Source: Artemia franciscana | Taxonomy: Eukaryota; Arthropoda; Branchiopoda; Anostraca; Artemiidae | Assembly (NCBI RefSeq): GCF_032884065.1 | Contig: NC_088866.1 | Span: 54,878,068-54,942,067 of the forward strand | DNA length: 64,000 nucleotides | Direction: 5' to 3' | Part shown: one piece after another, positions 37,931 through 49,160 of the stretch | Numbering within the stretch: position 1 is the first letter of the stretch | How the letters are laid out: every line of letters starts with the position of its first letter | The notes under the pieces: model-generated | Database searches by the model: none | What the model was told of the DNA's origin: nothing | Seen by the model: the letters and a program-made list of their open reading frames with translations, nothing else | Made by a program: the position numbers and the translations under genes

Positions 37931-40290
37931 GGATCTTCAACAATGCTGAAAAAATGGAGGAAATGATGGGCATGGGGGGGGGGCTGGCTGCTCTCAAATA
38001 GCTTTTGACTCTTGGGACTAAAAGAGCACTAAAACTTCGAAATTCAAATCAAATGAGCCCCATCTGACGTTTATACGACAACCCATTCCACAAAAACCTT
38101 AGATACAACCAGGACATAACTTACACTTCTTGCACCAGGGCTCTGGGGGTTTTGTCAACCCTGAAGGTGTTCTTATATGTTCTTTGGACTATTTTGTTTT
38201 AAATTGGATATCTCACAATTTCAATCGAATGAGTTTCGGGCAAAGAGGTGTGGTTAGGGGGGGGGGTAGTAAACCTCCATTATTTTATGCTCTTAAAGGG
38301 GAGCTAAAACTTCCAATTTTTCAACAAATGAGCCACCTCTAAATTTTATAAAACCCTCCTTTTCATAAGAATCTTAAATGCCAAGGGGCATAATTTAAAA
38401 CCTTGCCCCCAGGATTTGAGGGTTTGTGACAACTGCAAAAGTCTTGTTATATAATTTTTGGACTATTTTGAATGAAATGGCTATCTCAAAATTAAATTGT
38501 CTTCATTTCGGGAAAAAAACGACGTGTGGAGAGGGGGATAGCTGCCCTCTGATCACTTTAACTCTTAAAAAGGGGAACTTCTGACTACTTCTCCGTTGAG
38601 ACCCCCTCTGAAATATACACGACCACTCTTTCTATGAAAACTTTATACGCCTCCAGGGCAAAACTTAAAACTTTGCCCTGAGGGCTGCGGGGTGGTTGCC
38701 ATCCTTAAAGATATAATTTCCGGACCCTTCAACTACGCTGAACAAAATTGCTATCCCAAAATGTTCACTGGATGTCTATGGAGAAATGATGACTTTGGGG
38801 GGGGGGGGGCTGGTTGCTCACAAATCATTTTTGGCTCTTAAATAACTTCCAATTCATTACTTCCTTTTTCAAATTGAATGAGTTGCTTTTTCAAAAATCG
38901 AACTGAATGAAATTGGATTTCTATAACTTCCAGTTTCATATTTAATGAGCGCCAAATTAAGTTTATAAGACTTAATGTTCCATAAGAACCATATATGCCC
39001 CCAGGGTCTAACTTACAGCCCTTGTCCCAAGGCTCTGGGGGTTTTGCCATCCCTAGAGGCATTATTATGTTCTTTAGACTAATTTGAACACACTGGCTAT
39101 CTCACAATTCCAATCAGGTGCGTTTTGTAAAAAGAGCGGTTGTCGAGAGGAGGGGCAGCGGCCCCCCGTTACCTTTGAATCTTAAAAGCAGACTAGAAGT
39201 TCCAATTTTCAACCAATGAGACTCCTCTAAAGTTTCTACAACCATCCTTTTCATGAAAACTTTAGATCCCCCCGGGGCGTAGCATACAATCTTTGCCCCC
39301 AGGCTCCGGGGCTTGTTTTAACCCTAAAAGTCTTGTTGCATGATCTTTGGACTATTTTGAATAAAATTATTATCTCAGTTTAAAGTCGATGCGTTTCGCG
39401 ACAATACGACGAGTGCGGAAGGGTAGCTGCCCTCTGATTACTTTGAATCTTAGAAAGGGCACTAAAACTTCTGATTACTTTTCCAGTGAGATCTCTTAAA
39501 TGCCTCTGGGGCATAATACAACCCTTGCCCCCTGCTCTGGTTGTTAGTAACAACCGCAAATGAAAAATGACATATGGGGGGGGGTAATTATCCTCTGATA
39601 ACTTTGACTCGTAAAAAGGGCACTAAAACCTTTAATTAGTTTTTCAATGAGACCCGTCTGAAGTATATGCGACCACCCTTTCTATGAAAACCTTATATGC
39701 CCCCAGGACATCACTTAGAACTCATACCCTGCGGGGGTTGTCATCCTCAGAAATATAATTTCCGGGACCTTCAACTACGCTGAATAAAATTAATATCTCC
39801 AAATTTTAATTGGATATCTTTGGATAAATGATGAGCTTGGGGAGGGCTGGTTAATCTGAAATAATTTTTGACCCTTAAAAAGAGCAATATAACTTCTGAT
39901 TTCAAATCAAATGAGCCCCAGCTGAAGTTTAGAAAACCAGATGTTCCATAAGAACCTTATATGCCCCCAGGGTATAACTTACAACCCTTGTCCCAGGGCT
40001 CTGGGGGGTTTTGCCTACCCTAGAGCATTATTATATGTTCTTTGGACCATTTTGAACAAACTTGTTATCTCACAATTTCAATCATATATTTGGTGAAAAG
40101 AGACGTGGTCAGGAGGGGGGTTATTGCCATCACTTTTGACTCTTAGAAAGGGACTAGAACTTTTAACCAAATGAGACTCCTCTAAAGTTTATGCAACCAT
40201 CACTTGCATAAACACCTTAAATCCCCCTGGGACATAACTTACAACCCTTGCCCTCAGGCTCTGTGGCTTGTTTCTATTCCAACCTGTAGA
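37931..40290. repeat. Repeat D, degenerate tandem array in channel intron
   Basis: Recurrent phrases: ACTACGCTGAACAAAAT-GGCTATCTCAAAATTT, CTCTTAAAAAGGGCACTAGAACTTC, AATCAAATGAGCCCC, CCATAAAAACCTTATATGCC, CCCAGGGCATAACTTACAACCC and TTGCCC-GAGGGCTCTGGGGG. Units are short and alternating, with frequent G8-G13 runs. The same family fills 61.85-64.0 kb. Confidence 0.75.
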
Positions 40291-42366
40291 CTATAATTCC
40301 TACCTGTGGACTATAACCCCTTTCCCTCCAAACGAATAGACATTCAAATAAAAGTTTTGTAGGGTGAAGTTCTCTTATATTTAACTAGTCCCTAGATATA
40401 AAGTTAAAAAAAATATATTGTTAAACACAAATTAATATAAGTTAGAATAAAAATACGCAGACCAACACAAATTAATTACAAAAGATTGGTTTTTCAAATA
40501 AAATAGAAAAGCAACATTAAAATTTAAAACGAACACAAATGATCTTGCATTATAAGAAGACTTCCACTTACCTCAGCCCCAACTCCGTCTGCAAAAGCTC
40601 TTGCGCCTTACCTAAGCCCTTTTAGAGGGCGAAAAATATAGCCGGGTGGTCGCTGTAATTGTTTTACTTACTAGTTGGATTTCAAATCACTCGAAGCATC
40701 ATGAAAAAAAAAATCAGACTTTGGAATAAATATTGATAAATTGAGAAGGGGGGACGGCAAATTATGCAGGATTTTTTTTTTCAGTAAGGAACGAACGCAC
40801 AAGTTTTTTAATTTTGTAACCGTAAAATGTAATGGCAAATATTTCACTAGCTTTAGTACTTTGCTCTCAATTCCAAGTACGCATCTCAAACGCACTCGAC
40901 TTAATTTATATGGTTTGCATTAGTCACCATCTAACCCTTTAAGTGTGCTAGCCAGCGACTTTCAAAGTTATGTTGACTGTGCTATTGCCTCTCTCCTACC
41001 AAGGAGAGGCTACTCAGATGGATTGATCAGCACAGCATAAATAATATACAATATGGAAATTTTTATCATCTCCATGAAAGATTTTTGGAACAGATCAGTC
41101 TCACACCTTTCTTCATGATTGACGCAAAGAAAAACTTTCATTTAAGCGCGCTGTGATGTGTCCCATTTCTAAACCAAACTTTCTATCACAGTGACAAGCC
41201 AGGCATGAAGACGTCACCAATGACTCAACTCAGAGATGAAACTATCTCTTTGTGTGTACAAACATATGGCATCCCTGGCAAATCGTCCCTAAAAATTGAC
41301 CTAAAATCATTAGAGTGTTTCTCGGCTCTAAAGCCCTTTTCTTTTTCCCTATTTTTTTAGTAAATATTCCTGGTATTTTCATAACTACCAGCAGCACCCA
41401 TGGCTCCAAAGCTGATATATAAAAATTTCATGTTTCCAGTTTGAATTGCTTTGCTGACTAATCAGTTACCTTTCTATTTGATCATTTTACTAATCCTTTT
41501 GTCGATAACTGTCGTCTCCAAGGATTCTCTTAGTTCTTCTTTAGCCCTCAATTGATCTGTGTAAAATAGATTTCCGATTCTAATTACATAAAAAGTATCT
41601 TACATCCCACTTTTTTCCTTCGAGAGGTTTTGTCTCCAAATGATTGAATAGAGAAAGCTGTAAATTCTTATTAAATTAGACGAATCACTTGCAGTAATTC
41701 AAGGAGCATTGCGTAGACAGATATGAATCCAATAGAGGAACAAAAAATGAAAACGGCTTTCATATGTTAAACAGCACATTGGTCTATTTGTCTTTAAATA
41801 CCGGTGAATATACTTCCGCTGGCAATAGCTTGATTTTCAAAATTATTTTTCCGACCAAAAAATGAGAAAGACTTATTTTGCAAATTGCAAAAACCAAAAA
41901 TTCCTAGAATCACATAAAATGCAGGTAAATATATTGCATCATTCATCTCATAATTAAAAATATATCTAATGTAAACCAGATTAGATATTACCAGCGTACT
42001 GGAGAGTTGTCATAAAATCCTATATTAATAAATAAATCAGGGCTATAAGAGTATCCCCTCCAAAAAAACCAGCAGAATGTTTTGAAAGCCAAAATCCTGG
42101 TTTTTCTACTACAAATTCCGTCTTTTTATTACCCTACTTGTATTAATTGTTCGGTAAAGAAATGAAAAATGAGTAAACATTCAATTCTGTTTCTTTATTT
42201 TGTTTCTCTGCTCTATATGTTAACCTGTTATGTCCTCCTTTCGTTTCTTTTATTAAGTAATTTTCAAATAAATAATAAAAACTGCTTTACAGCCTTTTAA
42301 TCTATAGTACAAGTGATATCAAAATATGAATGGGATTTCTCACTAGTTCTTACTTTTATTTTTCAG
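40291..42366. other. Non-coding intron sequence
   Basis: No gene or repeat recognised. It ends in the acceptor of the M3 exon. Confidence 0.45.
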
Positions 42367-42487
42367 GTTCGTCTTCATGGCACTCATGGAGTACATGCTT
42401 GTAAATATTCTTCTAGGTGATTCCGACGGACCTAAACCCCCGCCGGAGCCTCCTAAGCCAGATAAGGTGTTTGATCTAGCAGCAAAG
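42367..42487 (+). CDS. pHCl-2: Cys-loop chloride channel, exon with M3 and start of cytoplasmic loop
   Basis: This exon encodes 41 codons once the split first codon is completed. It reads VFVFMALMEYMLVNILLGDS, which is membrane helix M3, followed by a proline-rich start to the M3-M4 cytoplasmic loop (GPKPPPEPPKPDKVFDLAAK). The acceptor is TTTTTCAG and the donor is AAG|GTATTA, ending in phase 0. The intron upstream is 8.3 kb and holds a deleted LINE and the family D tandem repeat; the intron downstream is 1.2 kb and holds a small LINE fragment. The M3 sequence fits the pHCl-2-type group, where M3 is FVFMALMEY. Confidence 0.88.
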
Positions 42488-42759
42488 GTATTATTCTATT
42501 TTATTATATTATTTTATTGAATATATCAAGTATAATTTATATTATTTCTGAAAATATAGAATAAAGGAGGATGAAATACACCCAATCAAAAGTTTTTTGC
42601 CATGGTAATTTTAATTGTAAAGTGCCTTTTCCGATTCGAATCCTTTCTAAGTGATTTAAAGTTCAAAAATAATTTATATTATTATTTCATTATTTTGTTG
42701 TATTACTATATTATTTCATTTTATCTATTTGTTCTAAAAAAAAAAAAATAGAACTCAAA

Positions 42760-42975
42760 GATGAGAATTTGAGATAGGCTTTCCAGGAACAGTTGAATGC
42801 TAACCTTGAGAGCTTAAAATTTGACGATGTGGATGATGGTTGGAATAATTTTAGAAAAACAATTTGTGAAGTTTGTGATGGTGTCTCGGGGAAAAAAGTT
42901 GAGACTGCAGCTAGGAATATTAGTGAAAAAGCTTTATACTTGATAGAGAAGAGAAGGGGTTGTATAAGAAGTATT
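42760..42975 (+). pseudogene. RTE-like LINE fragment, linker between endonuclease and reverse transcriptase
   Basis: Reads AFQEQLNANLESLKFDDVDD, GWNNFRKTICEVCDGVSGKK, VETAARNISEKALYLIEKRR. The W..F...I.......G.KK and ..I........I..RR pattern is typical of the linker region of the same LINE class as 2590 and 27116. About 70 residues; lies in intron 2 of the channel gene, same orientation. Confidence 0.65.
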
Positions 42976-43682
42976 TAAGTTATAGATCGTATGAAAACAA
43001 AGGAATGTAAAGAAAGGGAAGCCTTAAAATACGAACTAAAGAGGGGGGTGCAACAAATTATTATTTAGTGTCTTTTTTCTTTTAAAAAAAAGTGGACTGA
43101 TGTGATTTATCGACAAGTGCCAGGTGCACCCCGCCGGGATCTTTGTTTTTAAAATAACCGTGATACGTCTGGACCACGTTTACCACAATAGCACATGTAT
43201 TTTGCTAAGAAAAAAAAAGAAAAACAAAGAAAGATGTTTAAAGTGTTTTTTAAACGTCCATCTTGTGCCAAGAGATAAACAAGTCGCTGCTGAGTGGAAC
43301 AGGAAGAGGTCACAAGTGAGAATTAAAAAACATAAGAGGTCATAATTAAAAAAGACATAAGACGTCGTAAGAGGTCATAAGTGAGAATTAAAAAATATAA
43401 AAGGTCATAAGGGAGAATAAAAAAAACAGAAGAGGCCATAAGTTAGAATTAAAAAAAAAGAGGACAGAACGAGCAGGCGTAGGTGTATCGACTTTGGGTA
43501 GCCTCGTGTCGTAAGAGAATTATTAGTGTTATTTTTTTAGCTTGAACGTTCAACCTAAGCTCAACCACACAATTTTTTTTCGTTCGAAGAACAAAACTTT
43601 TTAAGTTCATTAGAAAGACAAAACAGGTCTCAAATAAAGTAAACCATTGAACAAAATTTAATCTATTTTCTTTTTATTCTAG
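42976..43682. other. Non-coding intron sequence with a small purine-rich repeat
   Basis: 43320-43460 repeats AATTAAAAAA.ATAAGAGGTCATAAG three to four times with variations. Nothing else recognised. Confidence 0.5.
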
Positions 43683-43865
43683 GAAACTGCACGGATGCTA
43701 ACTGGCCAGCCTCCAAGACCTCCTGGCCCAACACCAGCTCAAATAGCACGAATGCGAGCATTAAACGTCGATCGCTTTTCTAGATACTTTTTCCCGCTTT
43801 CGTTCTTTTTCCTAAATCTGACTTATTGGCTTGTGTTTTTGCCATTATCCATGTATAGTTATTGA
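43683..43865 (+). CDS. pHCl-2: Cys-loop chloride channel, last exon with M4 and stop
   Basis: This terminal exon encodes 60 residues and a TGA stop. It starts ETARMLTGQPPRPPGPTPAQ, the remainder of the cytoplasmic loop, then RMRALNVDRFSRYFFPLSFF, which is the conserved basic-D-R-x-S-R lead into M4, then FLNLTYWLVFLPLSMYSY. The acceptor TTTTTATTCTAG precedes it and the phase matches the previous exon. The M3-M4 loop is short, about 55 residues. Insect pHCl-2 carries a longer loop by recollection, so this may be a compact form or one with a skipped alternative exon. In Cys-loop subunits M4 usually ends within a few residues of the stop, as here. A possible AATAAA lies at 45233. Confidence 0.88.
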   Translation, partial: ETARMLTGQPPRPPGPTPAQIARMRALNVDRFSRYFFPLSFFFLNLTYWLVFLPLSMYSY

Positions 43866-45250
43866 ACCTATGTTTGGTCACAGTGTTAATATATGTTACA
43901 AATATCGTTTGAACGTGTCTAAAAATCTTAACTCTCTTAAGAATGGATTATCTCCCTTTCTCGACATATTGAACCACAGTAAATGTAATACACAGTAGCA
44001 AAAAGTCCTATGCTCTTTATTGAAATTTTTGACACAGATTTAAAACCACACATGATTCATGACCCCGCCTACGCGCACGCGCAATGACAAATGTTTCCGA
44101 TGGAAAAGTCAGTAGCAACTTAAACTATGGCTCAGAAGTATTTGCTCAGAGCATATTACGCAATAATTACGCGCTATAAAATGTGTGTCATGTTTTGAAA
44201 AAGATTTCGCTATTGGTATATGCATTGAATCAGCTAGAACTGGTTAAGACCCCTTTAAAATGTGAAGCTTTGAACGAATAGGGGTCGAGAACGAGCAAGC
44301 GTAGAGTAGTCGGTTTATTAGGGGAAAGTGCCGAGTTCAACAGTTTTTACTTTCTTAACGAGGTGCTTGACAATCGAAGTTAGTACCAAGGGGACTGAAA
44401 CGCAACTTCATATCAGAGGTTTTATCAATTTTTTTTCTTTAACTTTTTTTTCTTCCATAAAATCTTCTTTGTCTTTCGGCCGAATTGAACAACAAAATTA
44501 AAAAAAAAACGTAATATATGAAGTAAAATATTAAACATCGAAGAAATATAAACTATAGAATATGGCAAGGCTAATGAGGATATAAAGTACTCTTTATTTA
44601 GAACGGACTACATCTCCCTCCTAAATCTTCCGATATGTTGAACTTCTTACTGAAATTGATTAAAAACCCTGCTAGAACTGAAACCGAATTCGATGATTTG
44701 TTGTGGGAAATAGTCCAATTCCCTATTATATTACCGAGCTTTGCTGAGGTACTTGGTAACCAATAAGGTCTACTGACAAGGCTAAAACCATTTTTTTTCT
44801 TTTTTCTTTTTTTAGTTACTGAACTTATATGGGTTATAGTGTCAACATATGTTACAAGCCTTTCAGAGCATGTTGGAAAAAAAAAAACTGTAAGTTGAAA
44901 TTAAGCTAGTCAGTTTGATGCAGGAAATTGCGAACTTGAATGTTATATTTTATTACCACGTGCCAAATGAGGTACTCAGTAACCAATGAGGTACAACCTT
45001 AAAATGAGGTACAACCTTAAATTTACGCCCTGAAGCAGTGATGACGTCTTCTCTTTCCAGCAATAATGAGGTTTCAGCCGTCATCAGTTCTCTATAAAAG
45101 TTTTCCGCAAGGCTTAAACCAACAAGGCTTAAAGATAACTTTACATTCAAGGGTTGTATTAGTTTTTTTGTAGTTTACATTTTCTTTTTTACTTGTTCTT
45201 CTTTAATCTACATTTTTCCTGCCAAATTGAACAATAAAATATTGAATAAG
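43856..45250. repeat. Degenerate long repeats in the channel 3' region
   Basis: TAGTTATTGAACCTATG...GTTAATATATGTTACAA (43856, spanning the stop codon) recurs at 44814 as TAGTTACTGAACTTATA...GTCAACATATGTTACAA after a long pyrimidine tract. GAGGTACTTGGTAACCAAT-like text occurs at about 44360, 44750 and 44970, and CCGAATTGAACAACAAAATT recurs near 45220. Confidence 0.5.
45233..45238 (+). promoter_or_regulatory. Candidate polyadenylation signal of the chloride channel gene
   Basis: This is the first AATAAA I find downstream of the channel stop codon, giving a 3' UTR of about 1.4 kb. It lies in a degenerate repeat and in AT-rich DNA, so it could be chance. Confidence 0.25.
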
Positions 45251-46392
45251 ATTTTAGTTGCCGCTTATTTTTAAGTAACAAAGAGATAGCGCCATAGATT
45301 TTGACTTTGTATAAAAATTGATTGTGAACTTTATAGCTGGAAGTTTATAGTTCATAGTTGGAAGTTGAATTTAATATTCCTGGGAAGAATATGTGTTTCA
45401 TTTACAGAGATAAAGAACGACTTACAGGTATACATTGATTTTGAAGTAGAAAATATAATTTTTTATGTAATTTCTTCCTTTAAAAAAAAAATCGGCAGGC
45501 AAACATTTGTTTCCAAAAGACCGTCTGCTTCGTTTTACAAAATAACAGGGAAACGGGGCATCGAATTTCGATAAAAGTATACTAGCGAGTTCAGTCTGTC
45601 AGGTATACAAATATTTGACATTTCAACTCCTTGTCTGCAGTAACATATATGAGAAAACCAATCCATTGAAAAGCATAAGAAAGTTGTGCAAAATATATTG
45701 GAATTCCAGTAATCTGCTGTCAAGACCTGGTTCAGAAACATGATTGTAAAACGAAAAATTTTATACAAAGGGCTAAAATAGCGTTGTTCAAAAATGTTGA
45801 CATAACCAATCCATTGAAAAGCATCAAGGAGTTGTGCAAGTATATTGGAATTTCATTAATCTACTTTCAAGACCCACATTTATAGTTTTTTTTTAGAGGG
45901 GGCAAAAAATTTTAACTGAAACCAAACATACTGTCTGATATCGGATGTAGAGCCATAAATATCTCAAATACTAGACCATAAAAAGGATTTGAGATGGCTG
46001 AGACTCGAGGGTAGAAAAATCCCTAAAAACAAATTTGGCTTATTTTTTCGGTTGACTTCAAAATTTACTAAAGTTATTACGATTTCAAGTTTTACAAAAT
46101 TTCTTATGATCGAAATGTTTTAAATTTAAGGTGCAAACAGATCAACATAACTGAAACACAAAATTTCGCCTTCATCTGTTAACGGAGAATGATCAATGCA
46201 TCGGTAAAAATATTACTGAATTTTTCTCTGACTGAATTGGTCTTGCAAAATCAAATACCACAATCAAGCAATTTAATTAAAATTGCGCGAGAGGCCAAGT
46301 TGTCAAATCACACCAAGGAAATATTTCCAATAGAATACTTCTAATATTCTTAGAAAGGTTGCAGGAAAAAGTTTTACAGTCAAAACAAATAT
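45251..46392. other. Intergenic, nothing firm
   Basis: An imperfect duplication (AACCAATCCATTGAAAAGCAT...GTTGTGCAA..ATATTGGAATTTC) occurs at about 45655 and 45805. No gene recognised. Confidence 0.45.
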
Positions 46393-46783
46393 GTTAGACC
46401 TCACCTATGCTTACCGGTTGTGCATCACAGGGTTTCATATATCTATGTTCAGTTTTCTTTTTGCTGGTATGTTAGACCTCACCTATGCTTGCCGGTTTTG
46501 CATCACTGGGTTTCTTATACTTTTGTTCAGTTTTCTTTTTGTTGGTATGTGAGACCTCACCTATGCTTACCAGTTGTGCATCACTGGATTTCATATACTT
46601 TTGTTCAGTTTTCCTTTTGTTGGTATATGAGACCTCACCTATGCTTACCAGTTGTGCATCACTGGGTTTCGTACATTTATGATCAGTTTTCCTTTTGTTG
46701 GTATTTTAGACTTCACCTATGCTTGCCAGTTGGGCATCACTGGGTTTCATATATTTATGTTCAGTTTTTCTTTTGTCGGTATA
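46393..46783. repeat. 78-bp minisatellite, five copies
   Basis: Units start at 46393, 46471, 46549, 46627 and 46705, exactly 78 bp apart: AGACCTCACCTATGCTTACC, then GTTGTGCATCACTGGGTTTC, ATATACTTTTGTTCAG and TTTTCTTTTTGTTGGTATGT. Because 78 is a multiple of three, the plus strand is open for 123 codons of a 26-residue repeat, which is likely a by-product and not a gene. Confidence 0.9.
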
Positions 46784-46949
46784 AAACTTGAGAATTTGAT
46801 TTATGCCAAGATACTTTTGTAGATAAAGATACATTAAACGGAAACGGGAGCCTGAAGAAGAAGCTACATTAAAATAATGAGGAGCCACACTAAAAAGAAG
46901 CAGCGAAGAGGATTGTGTCCATGGGACTTTCAGGTTAGCTGTGATATTT

Positions 46950-47110
46950 AAAAATATAAGTCATCACAGTTCACTGGCTCTTTCTGGTGTGCAGGAGGCT
47001 ATGATAGTTCCCGCTAGTAACCACCAAAGGTTTGGAGGTTGGATCTTGACCCCACTTCCTCACATTCTTATTTATGTGTCTCATATGAAAATTCTCCTAA
47101 TATTTAACTA
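46950..47110 (+). repeat. Possible tRNA-derived SINE fragment
   Basis: GGCTCTTTCTGGTGTGCAGG ... GGAGGTTGGATCTTGACCCC has the layout of a decayed polymerase III A box and B box about 55 bases apart. Weak. Confidence 0.25.
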
Positions 47111-48639
47111 TAATCGTGGCAACCCCCTTCATAAATCAGTTAAAACAGTATAGGTAAATTATCAAAGGGCAACCTGGGGCTATCGTCGACGAAAAAACTA
47201 TCGACACCATCTAGCGTTTGGGACACTTGGCATTTCTTAGTGTAATAAAAATAATAATTAAGTTAATTCGTATAACTGGTAAAATTTAAGTAGTAACAAG
47301 TATCTGATCTCATTTCCTGCCAGAAAAATAATTATACAGCTTGAAAAAATACCAATTGTCACCACATGCTGGATGGCATTGATAGTTTCTGTCGACAGTA
47401 GCGACAGTTCCCACACTTAATGATACCCATGTTAATATGTCATACCCTTAATGTTACCCATACTTTCTGAGTTAGTGCTTGGATTTTCTTTTCAGCGACG
47501 AAGAGAGTTGCATGGCAAAATCCAGCTCCCATTTGTAATTTTCGAGGGTTGAGTTACATACAATACAAATTATAATCTGTATATAGAATAACAAGTCTTA
47601 AAAACACTGACGTCCGGGACGTCCCGGACGTCCCGAAATTGTGTTTTGAAAGTTGCTTTCAGTAATTTATTTCCATTTATTAACAAAATCCCCAATTGTA
47701 GATTTTTAGCAAAGCTTAAAAAAAAATTATAAATGCCTCAACTTCATATGGCAAAATAGAGCCAACGAGATATGTTAAAACTTCTATTCCGTAATCAAGC
47801 TAACAAAAGGATTTTAACTTGTCAAAAATTAAAATTAACGAAATATACAATGAAAGCAATATAACCTGAAGTAATTCAAATCTACTTGAATTAGAATCGG
47901 TAAAAGAATAGACATCACAGGTCATATAAAATCATAAGCACAAAATAAATAAACACTTGTGAACCAGTTCAATTCTCTAGCTCAAATTTTTGTATTATGA
48001 CCCCTTACAAATATAATTTTTTCAAGTTAAAACAGGTACTTGTATGATATACCCCCTACTTAATATATTTCTAATATGTTTCTTTGACGCTCAATCATGA
48101 TGAAATATACCAAAGTAAGATAAAAAATAATACATTAGAAACAAATTTGGGCTATATATTGCACATTGGGGTGGGGATAAAGTATAGTGGGCCTACATGC
48201 CTAATGTGTTAGGTGCAATTATTCTGCATATATTATGTAGTAAGAATTGTTTTCTAGCTTCACACTGTCCAAATGCTTTACCAGCACCCCTTATCCCACC
48301 CATAACGTTTAAGTACATAGCCCAAATTACATATTTTCCATCTATTCTATCGCTTCTCTTTGTTTTGTCTCACACTAAGCTGAAAGAAACTAGCGAAAAA
48401 AAAAAAACAGTTCTATAATGCGTCAATGAATGAACAACTTGAGCGGTAGGGGGTTTATCATACAAGTACCTTAAAACAAAATAATAGCAAAATGAGGAAC
48501 TGGCAATAATTGAGAGACGTCAGATTTCAATCTTCAGACCCCTTGAATTTTCAGTTTATAGACTATGAACAATCTACTCAGCTGATAGAAAGGCTTTACT
48601 AAAGGTCCTATCCTAGCATGGGATACTACATAGGTCGTT
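47111..48639. other. Intergenic, no gene recognised
   Basis: Contains the 24-bp GC palindrome at 47609-47632 in otherwise AT-rich DNA. Nothing else placed. Confidence 0.5.
47609..47632. repeat. 24-bp perfect palindrome with three GACGTC cores
   Basis: Three GACGTC hexamers are separated by CGG and CCG, making the whole 24 bp self-complementary. It stands out in AT-rich flanks. Confidence 0.9.
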
Positions 48640-49005
48640 TAGCTGTTTAATGCTATGCACGAGAATGATATTGCTGCGATTACGGCAGAAAGTGAATATA
48701 GTAGTTGGTCTGGTGTAGAAAAAGTTAAGCAGGGTTGTGTTATGAACTTTGTCCCAAGAAATATACCAAGGCCATGGGAGAAAATGTTATGAAATAGGGT
48801 GGTAAAGCTCTTCCAGATAAAGATTAAGCAGGTGATTTTAGTACCCCAGATAATTTTTTTTTACCAAAATGAATGAGATTTTGGAAATTCTGAGAGTTCA
48901 GGGTGCAAGAAGAGACCTTAAAGTTTATATTAAGAAGACTAAGTTGTCTAAATTACGAGTAAATGGGGATGACGAGGCAAGAATGCATCCAAGATTTTAT
49001 TTTCA
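48640..49005 (+). pseudogene. RTE-like LINE reverse transcriptase fragment
   Basis: Reads LFNAMHENDIAAITAESEYS, GVEKVKQGCV (the conserved KQGCVLSP region before the catalytic motif), then after frame breaks KMNEILEILRVQGARRDLKV and YIKKTKLSKLRVNGDDE (the KKTK.L motif after the palm). The YADD segment between them is lost or scrambled. Same LINE class as 2590, 27116 and 42760. Confidence 0.65.
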
Positions 49006-49160
49006 GGGAGGGTGTTAAAAAAATTAAAAAATGCATCAAAAATTTATGTTCAATTCTGTCACATTTTTATGAGTCGGAATCCCACCTTTGGTGGGTCTTA
49101 AATCCCACCTTTGGTAAGGTGGGTCTTAAATCCCACCTTTCATTAACTGACGGTCTCTTG
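49006..49160. repeat. Repeat E, dispersed
   Basis: GCATCCAAGATTTTATTTTC.GGGAGGG...CATTTTTATGAGTC resembles 58690-58790 (CATCCAGGATTTTTTTCGGG...CATTTTTATGAGTC). A 24-bp direct repeat (CCCACCTTTGGTGGGTCTTAAAT-like, three times) follows at 49080-49140. Confidence 0.5.

Noticed and set aside
38000-40290. G-quadruplex clusters from long G runs
   Set aside because: The G runs are single and far apart, not four close runs, so a standard intramolecular quadruplex is not supported.
42628-42645. tRNA-like B box CGATTCGAATCC
   Set aside because: No A box or cloverleaf can be formed upstream; a chance match in intron DNA.
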